Shown here: positions 13,801 to 23,389 of the stretch, piece by piece
Layout: every line of letters begins with the position of its first letter
How positions within the stretch are numbered: the first letter of the stretch is position 1
Assembly: GCF_027409185.1 (NCBI RefSeq)
Contig: NC_084470.1
Coordinates: forward strand, 32,787,001 to 32,851,000
Source: Cynocephalus volans
Taxonomy: Eukaryota > Chordata > Mammalia > Dermoptera > Cynocephalidae
Direction of reading: 5' to 3'
DNA length: 64,000 nucleotides
Program-made: the position numbers and the translations under genes
Notes under the pieces: generated by a model
What the model was told of the DNA's origin: nothing
Seen by the model: the letters and a program-made list of their open reading frames with translations, nothing else
The model's database searches: none

Positions 13801-16800
13801 ACAGGGAAAGACAAAAGTGTCAACCAATATGATTGTCTACCTAGAAAATCCAAAGGAATGAACTGAATGCTGGGTAAAGAAAAAGGAAAAAAAAGAAAAT
13901 CCAAAGGAAATTATGATAAGCAATTATGATTAATAAGAGTTTAACAAGGTGACCAGATAAAAGGACAACAAAAACAATGAAAACAAACATATGGTGCAAT
14001 TTCCAATCTCATTATAAGTCAAAGAAATGTGAATTAAAACAATGCCTAACAAATCATTATCAATTTTTTAAATTTATTGATACAGTCTTTTAGGAAGAGA
14101 TTTGGAAACAGGAATTAGAAAAAAATCCATACCTTTGTATTCTGCTGAAACTCTATCCTAAGAAAATATTACAATACATACAAGAAGACATATGCATAAA
14201 TATGTTCACAGACAAACTATCTTTATAATAAATTCTGCAAAAAAATCTAAATGCCCAACAATAGACGGAATGATTTAACTAAAAAGTCATATATCAGCTT
14301 GAAGGGTTTAGATTCCTGTACTGGCCAACTGCCAAAAAAACAAACAAACAAAAAGAATCATACATTGGCTTAAAAGACTATTATTTTTTATCATTAAAAT
14401 ATCTTTATGAAGTCTTTGTAATAACAATAAAATGCTTATTAAATAACAATAAGTGAAAAATCAAGACAATTCTTATGCTCAGTATGGTAACAACTATGTA
14501 AAAATGCATTTGGAGAAAAGTGTCACAGTAAGTATAGTTGTAATCAAGAACTCAGACTCTCAAGTAGGAATTTGTGACTTCAAATCCTACCACTTCCTAG
14601 CTGTACAACTTTGGCCAAATTATCTCATTTGCCTCAGTTTCCTCACCTATAAAATAGAATTTAGCAATAGAAGATGTGTCATAGGGTTGTTATGAGAGCA
14701 AATGAATTAATACCTGCAAAGCTCCATGAATAGTGATGTTCATATAGTTAGCCCCCAATAAATGTTAATGTGAATACAGCAAAGTGTTAATAGGCATTGT
14801 ATTAGGATAATAAGATGATAGCTGTTTTTATCCCTATTTTATAAATTTTCTATAATGTTTTTTTTTTGTTTCATAATGAAAATAAATATTTTAACATTTA
14901 AAAAAGTATTTGAAAAGAAAGCTTTATTTCTAATCAAGGCTAATCCCCCTCTTGCCCATGATACTAACTACATTCCTTCCTGCTTATTTATGATCTGATT
15001 CCACCCATTTTTCTCCTTTGTGTTATCTCAGATTCCTCTACTGATTCACTAAGTAAATAATAACATTACTAAATGGAATCTTTACTGCCTTCTCTTGCCC
15101 ATCACTTCTTAAGGAAAAAACAATTCACAGTAGCTTTCTCCAATTCTAATATCCCACTTGCTCTTTAGTATATTGTAATCTGAATTTTCCATCCATTACA
15201 CTGTCCTAACAATGTTGCTAATTTCCTTACTGTCCAAAGTTCATCGGTCTTCATTTTATTTGCCCTATAGGAAATACTTTAGCATTGCTGATCATTCTCT
15301 CTTAACACTCTCTTCCCTGTCCTGTCCCATTTAGAAAGAAGGGTGTGAGAAGTGGGAGGAAGCAGAGGTTTGAGAACTGCCTGTGCTGGAGACCAGAAGT
15401 GGTGTCTGCATGTGTGAGATCAGATCAGAAGCCATAAACTGCAGAACCGATCCAGGAACCTGAAACAGGTGTGGTCAAGTAAAAAGAGAGTGGCTGGGGA
15501 AATCCAATGAGGAAATATGAAAGCAAAGTGGGTCAATGACAAAAAGACATCCTGAGTCCCAAGAGGAACAGAAAAGTCTGCAGACCAGGACAAAATTCTA
15601 CAGAAATTCTGTACCCTCTTCAGCTGAGTGTTATTCTCAAATCTCAGTGTGTGGAATCTGTTATTCCCAGAATGCTTTAAGGTTGATGATATAGTTTGGA
15701 TATGTTTGTTCCCCCAACCCTTGTCCCTCCAAAGCTCATGTTGAAATCTGATCCCCAATGTGGCAGTGTTGGGAGGTGTTTGGGTCATGGGGATGATCTC
15801 TCATGAATAGATTTACTCTATTAATTCCTGCAAGAGCTGGCTGTTTAAAGAACTGTGGCACCTTCTCTCTCTCTCCCTCTTCCTCTTGCTATGTGATCTC
15901 CCTGAACTCACCGACTGCCTGCCATTAGTGAAAGCAGCCTGAGACCCACATCAATGCCGCTATCCAGAATTGTGAGCCAAATAAACCTTTTTTCTTTACA
16001 AATTACCCAGTTTCAGATATTTATGTTATATGCAACAAAAACAAACACAGTTGCTTACTTTATGTTCCTCAATACCACCCTCTCCGACTTACCTCTTTTT
16101 TCTCTAACTGTTCTCTCATCTAATCATCCAGACATCCTTCCATTTATCAAACATATATTTACTAAATGAACACCACATGCCAGGAATCGTGACATGCCAT
16201 GGAGGTAAATGGTGAATAAGATATTGTCCTTGCTCTCAAGAACTCATCTTATTGACATCTCTTTCAATGACCACCTCATTAGTGTTTCCCAAGGTTCCTA
16301 CCTAGACCTCCTTCTTCCATCCCCACCCGTGGCTTCAACTGCCTCACATTACTAACTGTCTCCTTGGCTTCTTCACCTGATAGCTTAAACTTAAGATAGC
16401 AAAACACGGGATATTCATTTGCCACCGAACCCAAAGAGATCATTACCCACGTAGAAACTCCTAAATCTTCCATCAATTTCCCTCACTCTCATCACATAGA
16501 TCCACAACTGGGTGGTGATAAATTCATCATCTCTTAAACCTCTCAAATTTGTACTCTCCTAGGCCAGCCAGTTAGCTCAGTTGTTTAGAATGCAGCCGTG
16601 TAACACCAAGGTCGTGGGTTTGGATCCCCATACCAGCCAGATGCCAAAACAAACAAACAAACAAACAAAACCACAAAGTGATATTCTCCTTTCTGTTCTT
16701 TCCAACTCTACATTAATTCTAGTCCATCATTATTTTGGCATGACCTTGTAGCTTTCTACCTGTCATTCAATATGTCCCCATTCTAGTTCGTCATTACTAC

Positions 16801-18680
16801 TGATATCAAAATTATCTTCTTTCTAAAAGACAAATTTTATTTATTTCTTTCCTCATTAAGATCCACCATTGATCCTGTATCCATATGTTTTACCCCTGCA
16901 TTCTTTATCTTTAGATTTCTTCTACATATTTCTTCATCTTCATCTCTCAACACCATGCTAACCAGAATTGCTTATGCTTTCTGAACATAAGATTTGGTAA
17001 TGCTCTGTGCCTTTCTTTGTTCCCAGTGCTCTAACCTCATTCTTCCATCTGACAAATACTGATACCTTTCACTGTTAGCTCAAATATTACTTCCTCTGTT
17101 AAGCCTTTCCCATTTCCTCCAAACAGAACTGTACAATCTTTCCACTGAGCTCTGTGCTTAGAGTGCAGTTCTATGAAGGAAGAATCACAGTCTGTTTTCT
17201 ATATATTTATATGTCTGTATAATGTTCATCTAGTTATTTGTCTCCATCATTGGAGTGAGCCTAAACCGAGAGGGTAGGAATCATGTACTTCTCATTTTAT
17301 TTTGTCCTGTATCCAGCACAATGGCCACCATAAATCTTTGCTGAAAGAACAAATAACTCACAGACTAAATATTGAATGGAAAAACAAACACTTTTCTTTC
17401 TTCATTCATAACATGAATATTAGGACACAACATGTATTTCCATGTATCTCAACATATGAGAGGGTTGAAATAATGAAGGTTGGGGAATAAAACAAAGGTC
17501 AAAGGAGAAAAGAGGGAGAAAGGAGGAATCACTGATGTTCACAGAAAACAAAACTGACAACTAGAAAGGGAGGCAGAGAATGAGATCAAAGTAATATCTG
17601 GAAAGAATCCAGTGGAGCAAAGGATATTAGAATCCCAACCTTTGTGATTTGTCTCCACAAACCCAACTAAATCTTGTCACTTTATCATCTCGATAGGGGC
17701 ATGGCTATACATAGTTTCTACCAAAAATACCAGGAAAGAAAACTTACACTTGGCCAGCAAGGTGTCCGATCAAAAAATTTCCCAGAGTATATAGGTCTGA
17801 TGTAATCTGGATGTTCCACTCCTCGTTCAGTGTTTCCAGCCTCTTTTTTCTCTTCAGGTTTTTGGACAAACTTGTGCTGGGGATGTTCTATCACCAGGCC
17901 CATTTGGAGCTCTGCATTCTTAGTGTCATCTGGCTCCTCTCCTTGGGGTAGCCCAATGTCCACCTCCACAGGAGGCCTCATCTCTGTGTTAGGTTTCATC
18001 ACAACACAGGTAGACTCTTTTTCCAGTTCCTGTCTTGGTTCCATACCCAAAGCAGGCTGCTTTCCCACTAAAGCCTCTATCCTTTCAGGTCCACTAGCCA
18101 CAGGACCTCTCCTACTTCGCACAGCCTGTGGACTTCTACATACCATGCCCAAGGGAGGCTGTATTATCCTTCCACTGGGACACCCTGCCAGAATACGCTC
18201 ATTTTCTAACCCCATTTTTCCTGGCAACATATCCAGAGGTTTTGTTCCCTGTGAGACTGAGACCCTGTTGACTCCTAAATTAATCCTTTCCATGGGGGTC
18301 CTAGAAATATTATGTCTTTCTAATCCCATCTCAAGCCCCTTGTTCAATGGAGGTTTTGTTTCGGGTGTTGCCATCCGCCCATATTTATTATTAAACACAG
18401 GGCTCTCCCCGCATCGGGAATCCTCTTTTCCTAATCCCACTCCAAGCCCCAAATCCATGGGAACTTCTGTTCCCATGAAGACCCTCCTGTCTTCTAAGTC
18501 ATTCTTTCGTTCGTGGGTGAGTCCGACCTCCATGTTCAGGGGAGATTTCCCCCCAGACTCCTTCATTCCTTCAAGGGCACTCATCTCTAAGGGGAAAGCT
18601 GTACCTGACTCAAGGGAAGTTTCCAATCCCATGGGGGGTCCCAATACATTGGAAGACCCCACTCTCACGAATGAGCACAT
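1718..18680 (-). CDS. EFHB: EFHB (CFAP21), EF-hand domain family member B, 5' part of gene
   Basis: Four coding exons on the minus strand, 17748-18680, 3272-3334, 2656-2799 and 1718-1898, join in frame (311 + 21 + 48 + 60 codons plus one base), each bounded by GT/AG signals. The encoded segment contains [17 protein letters not shown] and [16 protein letters not shown], which I recognise as EFHB. The family is a calcium-binding protein of ciliary and flagellar axonemes, where it sits inside the doublet microtubule; a role in store-operated calcium entry has also been reported. The full human protein is about 830 residues and its EF-hands lie in the C-terminal half, so they are left of this window. 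The start at 18680 is the first ATG after an in-frame TAG about 50 bases upstream. The gene runs divergently from RAB5A, with about 4.9 kb between the promoters. No stop or frameshift appears in the visible exons. Confidence 0.93.
1899..2655 (-). other. EFHB intron 3
   Basis: 757 bases between coding exons 3 and 4. I recognise no repeat or gene in it; the plus-strand open frame at 1996-2238 has no family resemblance. Confidence 0.7.
2656..2799 (-). CDS. EFHB: EFHB coding exon 3
   Basis: 144 bases, 48 codons, beginning [13 protein letters not shown] and ending IRSKISIP. The acceptor is TTTGTAG and the donor GTAACT. Phase 0 at both ends. The middle reads [19 protein letters not shown], typical of the conserved EFHB N-terminal region. 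Confidence 0.9.
2800..3271 (-). other. EFHB intron 2
   Basis: 472 AT-rich bases between coding exons 2 and 3. Nothing recognised beyond the splice signals. Confidence 0.75.
3272..3334 (-). CDS. EFHB: EFHB coding exon 2
   Basis: A 63-base exon of exactly 21 codons encodes [20 protein letters not shown] followed by R. It sits between a CCGTAG acceptor and a GTGAGC donor. It keeps phase 0 with both neighbours, and the joined sequence WPS-AGKV is the expected EFHB reading. It is too short to be seen as an isolated ORF. Confidence 0.9.
4071..4096. repeat. (GA)n microsatellite
   Basis: A run of about twelve GA dinucleotides. Confidence 0.9.
4640..5060 (+). mobile_element. Possible LTR fragment (family not identified)
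   Basis: LTR-like layout: a pyrimidine-rich stretch, TTTAAAA, then TCAATAAATC (polyadenylation-type signal near 4878), then an R/U5-like segment rich in CTC and CACC ending near TTTGTTTTTGAAA. No terminal TG/CA or target-site duplication could be fixed. Confidence 0.35.
5186..5724 (+). mobile_element. Solo LTR, ERV1 (MER4-like) type
   Basis: About 540 bases from TGAAGGG to CCCCAACA, including ATGCCACTTTGGCAGAAGG near the start, a TTAATAAAAATAG signal near 5610 and the purine-rich end GAGGGAAAG before TTTTTCCTCCCC. This layout is familiar from old ERV1 LTRs. Flanks ATTC and GTTC may be a decayed 4-base duplication. No coding sequence is attached. Confidence 0.6.
6261..6353 (+). mobile_element. 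tRNA-Ile-like SINE with exact target-site duplication
   Basis: Monomer with A box TTAGCTCAGTTGATTAGAG and B-box region, ending CCAGCTGCCAAAAAAA. Flanked by GAAGAGCTTCAG at 6249-6260 and again at 6355-6366. Antisense to EFHB. Confidence 0.85.
6630..7306 (-). mobile_element. Old L1M-type 3' segment, left part (host of the younger L1)
   Basis: The plus strand reads TGATCTTGACACTTTTTGAA, CTCAATTTGGGTTTG, TCAGTATGGACTCATAG and CAGCCATTTCTCCAAGG in the order known for the reverse complement of an old L1 (L1ME/L1M) 3' end. It stops at AGAAACAAGATCT and resumes at 10837 after the inserted L1. Confidence 0.65.
7307..10836 (+). mobile_element. Twin-primed (5'-inverted) L1 with probable 3' transduction
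   Basis: 7307-8900 is L1 ORF2 on the minus strand. Its reading includes [13 protein letters not shown]-like and [11 protein letters not shown] reverse-transcriptase blocks, broken by frameshifts and with the catalytic FADD reading FADN. About 8905-10660 is the rest of ORF2 and the 3' UTR on the plus strand, ending in AAAATAAATAAATAAAAA. The inverted piece ends (at 7307) and the direct piece begins (at 8905) at the same ORF2 point, LYNENY/LHNENY, as expected for twin priming. A further ~170 non-L1 bases (10665-10836) with an A-rich end precede the second copy of the flanking repeat AGAAACAAGATCT / AGAAAACAAGACCT. Inactive: truncated, inverted and mutated. Confidence 0.85.
7481..8372 (-). pseudogene. 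L1 ORF2 reverse-transcriptase fragments
   Basis: Three overlapping minus-strand frames (7481-7915, 7940-8197, 8145-8372) carry consecutive ORF2 blocks. In protein order these are [65 protein letters not shown] and SLFADN. The frame changes between them show decay, and the FADD catalytic motif has its second Asp replaced by Asn. Confidence 0.85.
10851..11205 (-). mobile_element. Old L1M-type 3' segment, right part
   Basis: Continues the element interrupted at 7306: GGATTTAGGTG, ATTGCCACTAG, ATTGCTTCTAGGTCC, then the AT-rich TATA/CATA stretch and CCAATACCTCCAATTACAATAC-like sequence, in the order of the same old L1 3' UTR. Confidence 0.6.
11547..11955 (-). mobile_element. MaLR LTR, THE1/MST-like, antisense orientation
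   Basis: The plus strand carries the reverse complement of a THE1/MST LTR: TGCTATAACAGAAATACCTG, GAGACTGGGTAATCTATAAG, ACAACCAGCTCTCACGGGAA, GAGAACTCACTCATTA, TTCATGAGGGATCAGCCCCC. Boundaries approximate, no clear duplication. Sense to EFHB. Confidence 0.8.
12120..12285 (+). mobile_element. L2 3' end fragment
   Basis: The order AACACTTAACATATT, TTATTTGTCTATTGG, GACTCTGAGCTCCTTAAAA, CAGGTACTGTG matches the well-known 3' end of LINE-2. Confidence 0.6.
13612..13708 (+). mobile_element. tRNA-Ile-like SINE (near-complete monomer)
   Basis: GGCTGGCTGGTTAGCTCAG...GTTGATAACACCAAGGTCAAG is close to a tRNA-Ile(AAT) gene in both boxes and in the anticodon-arm region, followed by CACTGGCCACC and an A/C tail. 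Flanks AATCAGATAAGAG and ATTCAGAAAAGAG look like a decayed duplication. Antisense to EFHB. Confidence 0.85.
14301..14353 (+). mobile_element. 5'-truncated tRNA-Ile-like SINE
   Basis: Only the B-box half and the tail remain (GAAGGGTTTAGATTCC, TACTGGCCAACTGCC, (AAAC)n). Flanks GTCATATATCAGCTT and ATCATACATTGGCTT are similar. Antisense to EFHB. Confidence 0.65.
14540..14775 (+). mobile_element. MIR
   Basis: The core phrases CCACTTCCTAGCTGTACAAC, CCTCAGTTTCCTCACCTATA, GGGTTGTTATGAGAGCAAAT and the 3' CCAATAAATG identify a mammalian MIR. Confidence 0.8.
15687..16049 (+). mobile_element. Solo MaLR LTR, THE1/MST-like
   Basis: 363 bases from TGATATAGTTTGGATATG to CAAACACA. It contains CATGTTGAAATCTGATCCCC, TGGCTGTTTAAAGAA, GTGGCACC, the CT-rich block, GTGAGCCAAATAAACCTTTT (polyadenylation signal) and AATTACCCAGTTTCAG. 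Flanked by GTTGA (15682-15686) and GTTGC (16050-16054), a 5-base duplication with one mismatch. Antisense to EFHB. Confidence 0.85.
16562..16671 (+). mobile_element. tRNA-Ile-like SINE with (CAAA)n tail
   Basis: GGCCAGCCAGTTAGCTCAG, GTGTAACACCAAGGTCGTG, GGTTTGGATCCCCATACC, CCAGATGCC, then (CAAA)n. Antisense to EFHB. Confidence 0.8.
17030..17365 (+). mobile_element. L2 3' end
   Basis: CTCAAATATTACTTCCTCTG, AAGCCTTTCCCAT, TTTGTCTCCATCATTGGAG and CTGTATCCAGCACAATGGCC follow the order of the LINE-2 3' terminus. Confidence 0.65.
17748..18680 (-). CDS. EFHB: EFHB coding exon 1
   Basis: A single open frame of 311 codons ends at ...CWPS just before a consensus GTAAGT donor (plus-strand 17742-17747). 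The protein is low in predicted structure and rich in Pro, Gly, Met and Glu. It carries a degenerate repeated phrase, roughly P-P-L-x-M-G-L-E, at spacings of about 25-45 residues ([54 protein letters not shown]). The last 40 residues ([23 protein letters not shown]) begin the conserved part of EFHB. The reading frame opposite this exon is also open by chance. Confidence 0.92.
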
Positions 18681-18770
18681 CCCTACATGGACTACCTGCC
18701 CACCGCTTCCTGCGTCTCTTAAGACCTAGCGGAGTTCACTGAGGAAAAGGAGATGGAGTCTGTTTACCCG

Positions 18771-18795
18771 GTTACCTGGGAAACAGGGGCGGGGC
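18771..18795. promoter_or_regulatory. EFHB promoter: RFX-type X-box next to a GC box
   Basis: About 90 bases upstream of the EFHB start codon lies GTTACC-TG-GGAAAC (18771-18784). Read on the minus strand it is GTTTCC-CA-GGTAAC, close to the RFX X-box (GTNRCC, short spacer, RGYAAC). Immediately beyond is GGGGCGGGGC (18786-18795), an Sp1/KLF-type box. RFX factors drive ciliary genes, which fits EFHB. Motif reading only. Confidence 0.5.
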
Positions 18796-19499
18796 TTGGC
18801 GCGCAATTCCTGCTTCTTCAGGGACCTGCCTATCTCTCATTCATTCTCCCCTCTTCCCCACCATCTCCCTCTCTATCCTCCTCCCTTCCTGTCTTTTCTT
18901 CTCCTCCCTCATCTCTCCCACTTTTTTTACTAGATTTGGAGGGCACGAAAACGTGAGTGATATGGCTTTGGCCACTAGAACAAATGTTCACCAACTTCTT
19001 TTTGATTTCCCAAGCAAGGCAGTCCTGTTAGGATGATTTCAAACATTGGCTTGTCTGACCATTAGCCTATTAATTTTACTGGTGATCTGGGAACAAATAA
19101 ACTTTCTGGTGCTGACCACTTCTTTTAGGTCTTTCCTTGCCCAAGTACCTCCACATTGCATGTAGTTATTTTAGCGCAAAATAACTATTTAATTCTGGAA
19201 AGTTATCATACTTGACAGCTGTGGCATAGAAACACCTTAAAGTCCTTGAGAATACTTAAACTTTAATAACTAGGCTTTAAATCTCATTTAAAGTAAATAT
19301 GTTAGAGTTTGAGATATGATACATGATAATGCATATTGTATTTTTTAAAATATTGTGGCAAAAAAAAATAAAATATCGTGGCAAACTCAAACTTTTGGTT
19401 TTTTCCTCCATATCAACAATAAGGATAAAAAGGGAAAAAAAAAAAAAAAAACTTTTAAGTATGGAATTTTCTTTAAATAGGGTTTATGCCTCTGTCAGA

Positions 19500-19585
19500 T
19501 TTTTTTTTGCCGCTGGCTGGTAACAGGGATCAAACCCTCAAACTTGGTGTTATCAACAGCCCACTCTAACCGAGCCACCAGTTTT
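19500..19585 (-). mobile_element. tRNA-Ile-like SINE
   Basis: Poly-T, then GCTGGCTGGTAACAGGGATC and the reverse complement of the A/B boxes. Flanked by TCTGTCAGA at 19491-19499 and 19586-19594. Confidence 0.85.
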
Positions 19586-19870
19586 TCTGTCAGACTTTAA
19601 TGAGAGTACATTTGGTGAATATTTGTCATGTTCTACACATATAGAAATATAAAACAAATAGTTTAGAATTTGAATAAAATTTACAGGATTACAGTTTTTA
19701 CAAGTACTCTATGAAAACCTTGTAAAATCTAAAAATAAAAAAAAAAGTGAGTAGGGGACATTATTTCACATTTGAAAAGCTGTTTACTGTAACTTTCTAG
19801 ATAGTCAACATAAACATTCTTCTCTCCCTAAGCTCTTTAAGTGACTTAATATTGAGTAAATCAGGGCATT

Positions 19871-19887
19871 TTTTTTTCCCCTTTTGG

Positions 19888-19925
<38 letters not shown>

Positions 19926-19957
19926 CTAGCTGGTATGGGGATCTGAACCCCTGACCT
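19871..19957 (-). mobile_element. Truncated tRNA-Ile-like SINE carrying (TG)n
   Basis: Reverse-complement SINE (GGCTAGCTGGTATGGGGATC, CCCCTGACCTTGGTAA) broken off after the B-box half. The tail region has become a (TG)n of about 17 units at 19890-19924. Confidence 0.75.
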
Positions 19958-19984
19958 TGGTAATGATTGTATGAGCATTAGAAG

Positions 19985-20145
19985 AGCTTATTCAATTCAT
20001 TAATTCCGCAAATATGTATTGAGTCTCTCCTTGTGTCAGTGGTGGGAATACAATGGAATAGAAACCAGTCCATACCTCATGGAACTTATATTCTAGTGAG
20101 GATAGATAATCATCAAATGAGCCAATAAATATAATAATTTCAGAT
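19985..20145 (+). mobile_element. Ancient MIR/L2-class fragment
   Basis: CAAATATGTATTGAGTCTC, CTTGTGTCAGTGGTGGGAAT and CATGGAACTTATATTCTAGTG resemble the widespread 'ATTGAGCACCTACTATGTGC...GGAGCTTACATTCTAG' mammalian repeat. I am not certain of the family. Confidence 0.45.
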
Positions 20146-21090
20146 AGAGATTGTTATGGAAAAAATAGAATATTTTGATGTGGAAGAAGCACTTTAGAAT
20201 TGGTGGGTTTAGGATTCCTGCAGGTAGGGGACATTTAAGCTGAGGTCTGAATGATGCCCTCCAAAGACAAAGTTTTTTAAACATGATTGGCTCGAGTTTC
20301 CAGAGCCTTTTTCTCACTGCCTTGCCACCATGACTTATGTTAGAATTACCATTTGGTTGGTCTCCAGAAAAAAATTGTGAATTGTCTCCAGAGAATCCCA
20401 GATAATGTAAATGTAACCATTCATTACCATCTATGCAAGGATTCATTCTTCAACTACACAAGGGAGAAAAGAATTCCTGGAAGAGAAGGTGGAAGATACA
20501 GGGGGCTTAGGCATTTGGAGATTTGAGGGCAATATAAGACTAAGGACAGTGTTTCAGTCTTTATTACTTTATTTAGGCCCAACCATTTTGTTGCCTCCTT
20601 AACAAATTCTATCAACTAGCAGGATGCCACATTTGACACTAAAATATATACATTAGCAGTCCTCCTCAGTTATCTGGGGTTAGGAAAAAGAAAACACGGA
20701 CATATTGTGAGTCGCAATACAACAGCAAAGCTTTACTGTGGTATTTCAATTTCTCTAAAATTACCACTGGATCTTTAGAAGTGCCAGCCACTGGGACAGC
20801 ACCCTCACAGGCAAACATTATGACTAAACTGTAAAATATTGTGGAATGTATTCATGAAGGAAGTAAATTAAAAGACAAAATCAGCAAACAGAAATGAATG
20901 CGGAAGCAATATACAATGATGAAAAGGGGGAGTTCTTAGCAATTTATAAATTTCAGCATCCCATGTGTTATTTGTGAGGTCTTAAGTCAAATGTTCATCA
21001 TTCTAAATGTAATTAAGTTCACTAATATTTTGGGGGTCCTTATTATATCAACCAAAGTTCTTCTGTGAGGAACTAAAATGATGAATAACT

Positions 21091-21464
21091 TAATAGATCT
21101 GCAACATAACCAGCACCATCTTAGACAAGCCCAAGTACAAAATGGTGCCATCCACCTCCTCCCATCCCCTCCCCCGTTCTCTTTTACAAGAAGCCTCATG
21201 GTTTCGGAGAAAATTAAACTTTAGGCGTTTCCACATGTGCAGAACACTCCATTCCCATGACCTAACTCAATCCTCACCCCGGAATTACATCACCCAGCTC
21301 TTGGAGCCAACATACCAATAATAAGCTCTACCACCCCCACACTTGGTGCTGTCCCCCATTTTCAGGGCAGCCCCGGGCTGTCCTCCATTTTGAGTACAGC
21401 CCAGCAGATTTCTTTCTTTAATAAAGCTTGAACAGTACCCGGCATCTTGGCTCACTTTCTTTCA
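21091..21464 (+). mobile_element. Solo ERV LTR (family A, copy 1) with exact TSD
   Basis: 374 bases from TAATAGATCTGCAAC to CTTTCTTTCA. Contains TTTAGACAAGCCCAAGTAC-like sequence, AAAATGGTGCCATCCACC and a TTTAATAAAGCTTGAAC polyadenylation signal near the 3' end. Flanked by TAACT at 21086-21090 and 21465-21469. The same LTR recurs in reverse at 45854-46185. No internal viral genes are present. Confidence 0.85.
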
Positions 21465-21639
21465 TAACTGATGGTCCTGGGCCTTAAAAACTTTATAATT
21501 CTAAGGGGAATGAAAGGCTAAGTCCAGTCACTCTTTAACTGTAAATTAAAGCACATTTTAGAAGAACCACTACAGAGCATAAAGCAAAGTATTGTGAAAC
21601 TACAGAAAAAAGACAATTAAATCCAATAGAAGTATCTTT

Positions 21640-21746
21640 TTTTTTTTTTTTTTTTTTTTTTTGGTGGCTGGCTGGTATGGGGATCCAAACCCTTGATCCT
21701 GGTGTTATAACATCACCCTCTAACCAACTGAGCTAACCAGCCGGTC
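21640..21746 (-). mobile_element. tRNA-Ile-like SINE with exact TSD
   Basis: Long poly-T, then GGTGGCTGGCTGGTATGGGG and complementary A/B boxes ending CTGAGCTAACCAGCC. Flanked by TAGAAGTATCTTT at 21627-21639 and 21747-21759. Confidence 0.9.
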
Positions 21747-22624
21747 TAGAAGTATCTTTAGATGCTGTCTAGAGAAGTTGGCATCATGGAGGAGAAGAGA
21801 CCAGCAGTGATGGTTTTGATTAGGGCAGCAACTGGCTAAAATGTAAAGAATGGATTGAAAGGGCATCAGTATGTATTAATTCCAGTTTATATGAATCCTA
21901 CCATGGCCCAGTCATTGGGATTAGACCTCAATTGGGAGATTAGAGAATTTGGTGACAGAATGGACAATGGTTTATGAGGAAAAGAAGGAAGATCTGAAGT
22001 TGATTCTGCTGTTCTGTGAGGCTGTTAATGCCAGTCACTAAGCAGAAGCAGGTCTGGGGTGCAATAGATTTGATTTTGGACATGCTGTTGACATGACAAA
22101 ACTGATGTGACATATCCTATTTCCTGATTCTTCCTGGGATTGTCCAAGAGCTATTACCGTGACGAGTATTGGAACAACCCCTTGGGGATAACATGCCACA
22201 GATACCATTTACTTATGACACATTATTCTCTCTGGTAATTGAGGAGTTGATCTGAAAGACTGGCTGTTCAAGGGTTCCAACTATTTTCATTGCACAATAT
22301 TGACTGAGCACCTACAGGATATCTTAGGCCAGATACACTTCAAAAGCAATCAATATGCATGCCCTCACAACATAAATTTTAAACTGAAAAAAAAAAAAAA
22401 AAAACTAGCCCTTATTCCGAAGGAAAATCAATTGAACATTTTCCTACCAAGTTACTAAGATTTTTTTTTTTTCTTTTTTTGGTTTGGTTTCAGATGACTC
22501 ACCAGAGACTGCCTTTGGTGTGTGATTGACCCAAAGAAGCATATCTTAAGTAAGTCTGCTGTGGAAGATCTAATAAACTTCTTGGGTTACTTTTCACTGG
22601 AATCGTGTTTAAGGACTCACATTC

Positions 22625-22745
22625 AGGAGCCAGCCCAAAGGTTAGAAGCCAACTCCATCACCAAACAGGCGGTGATCTTGGACAAGTTACTTAATCTCTT
22701 ATGCCTCAAATTCTTTACCTGTAAAACAGTCATGCCTCATTCATT
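22625..22745 (+). mobile_element. MIR fragment
   Basis: GTGATCTTGGACAAGTTACT, TAATCTCTTATGCCTCA and TTACCTGTAAAACAG are the MIR core. Confidence 0.7.
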
Positions 22746-23389
22746 AATTCCACAACCTCCAAAAAAAAAAAGGTAATAATGCCACAACCATGACTGAAGA
22801 CTCCTGGCTGCCAGGCACGATGTTAGACACAGTTTTACAGAGGTTAGGGCCACTTTGGGGAGTTAATATTCTAATATAGGGAAACATAATAAACAAGTTT
22901 GTTTCAGAATGAAAGGCTTATAGTGTAAGAATCAAATGGGATAACTCCTGTACAGCGCTTAGTGCAGTAACTTTCCAAGGAAAATTCTAAAGTTCTTAAT
23001 TTAGGATTTGCCCGCCCCCTTCCCCACCCCTTACCAAACCAAGTACTCTCAATACAAGCAAGTTTTTAAGCTTTAGCACCCAAAAACAGCTTTTGGGATG
23101 GGGAGTTTCCTTCCTTCCTCCCCGAGATAAGTACGATTTAGAAACCTTTAAAGGCCCACCTATATCCAAAGACATGCTGGGGATGGAGTCTCTCGCACTA
23201 GACAAATCCCTTAATAAAGCAACTTATCCAAGTTGCCAAGACTGGAGTGTTTCGGAGTGGAGTGGGGACTCTGAGTAATTAATATTCACAAAGGGAACAT
23301 CGCCAACCCACAAGGGCTGGGCGTGACAAACCAAGCTCTTGTCGGTCTTTCCCCCAAAGGAAGTTAGTAAAGGAGTTCCCCAGATCCCC

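Larger units (their letters stand above)
13140..14535 (+). mobile_element. Old L1 ORF2 and 3' end, plus strand, split by two SINEs
   Basis: Recognisable ORF2-derived phrases are GATGCAAAAATCCTAGTAAA, CCAAGTAGAACTTAGCCCC, TCTACCTAGAAAATCC, then GTGAATTAAAACAATG, CTGAAACTCTATCCTAAG and CTAAATGCCCAACAATAGA. All are in the order of old L1 elements and heavily decayed. SINEs at 13612 and 14301 are inserted in it. Confidence 0.6.
3335..17747 (-). other. EFHB intron 1 (14.4 kb)
   Basis: The intron between coding exons 1 and 2. Recognised contents are listed separately: LTRs near 4.64-5.06 and 5.19-5.72 kb, SINEs, an old L1 split by a twin-primed L1 (6.63-11.2 kb), THE1/MST LTRs, L2 and MIR fragments and a second L1 (13.1-14.5 kb). 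I recognise nothing in 3335-4070, 5730-6245, 12290-13130, 14780-15680 and 17370-17740. Confidence 0.85.

Noticed and set aside
17830-18729. A 299-codon plus-strand open frame opposite EFHB exon 1
   Set aside because: The minus strand gives clear EFHB with matching splice sites; the plus-strand protein is a mirror-frame product of biased codons with no family resemblance.
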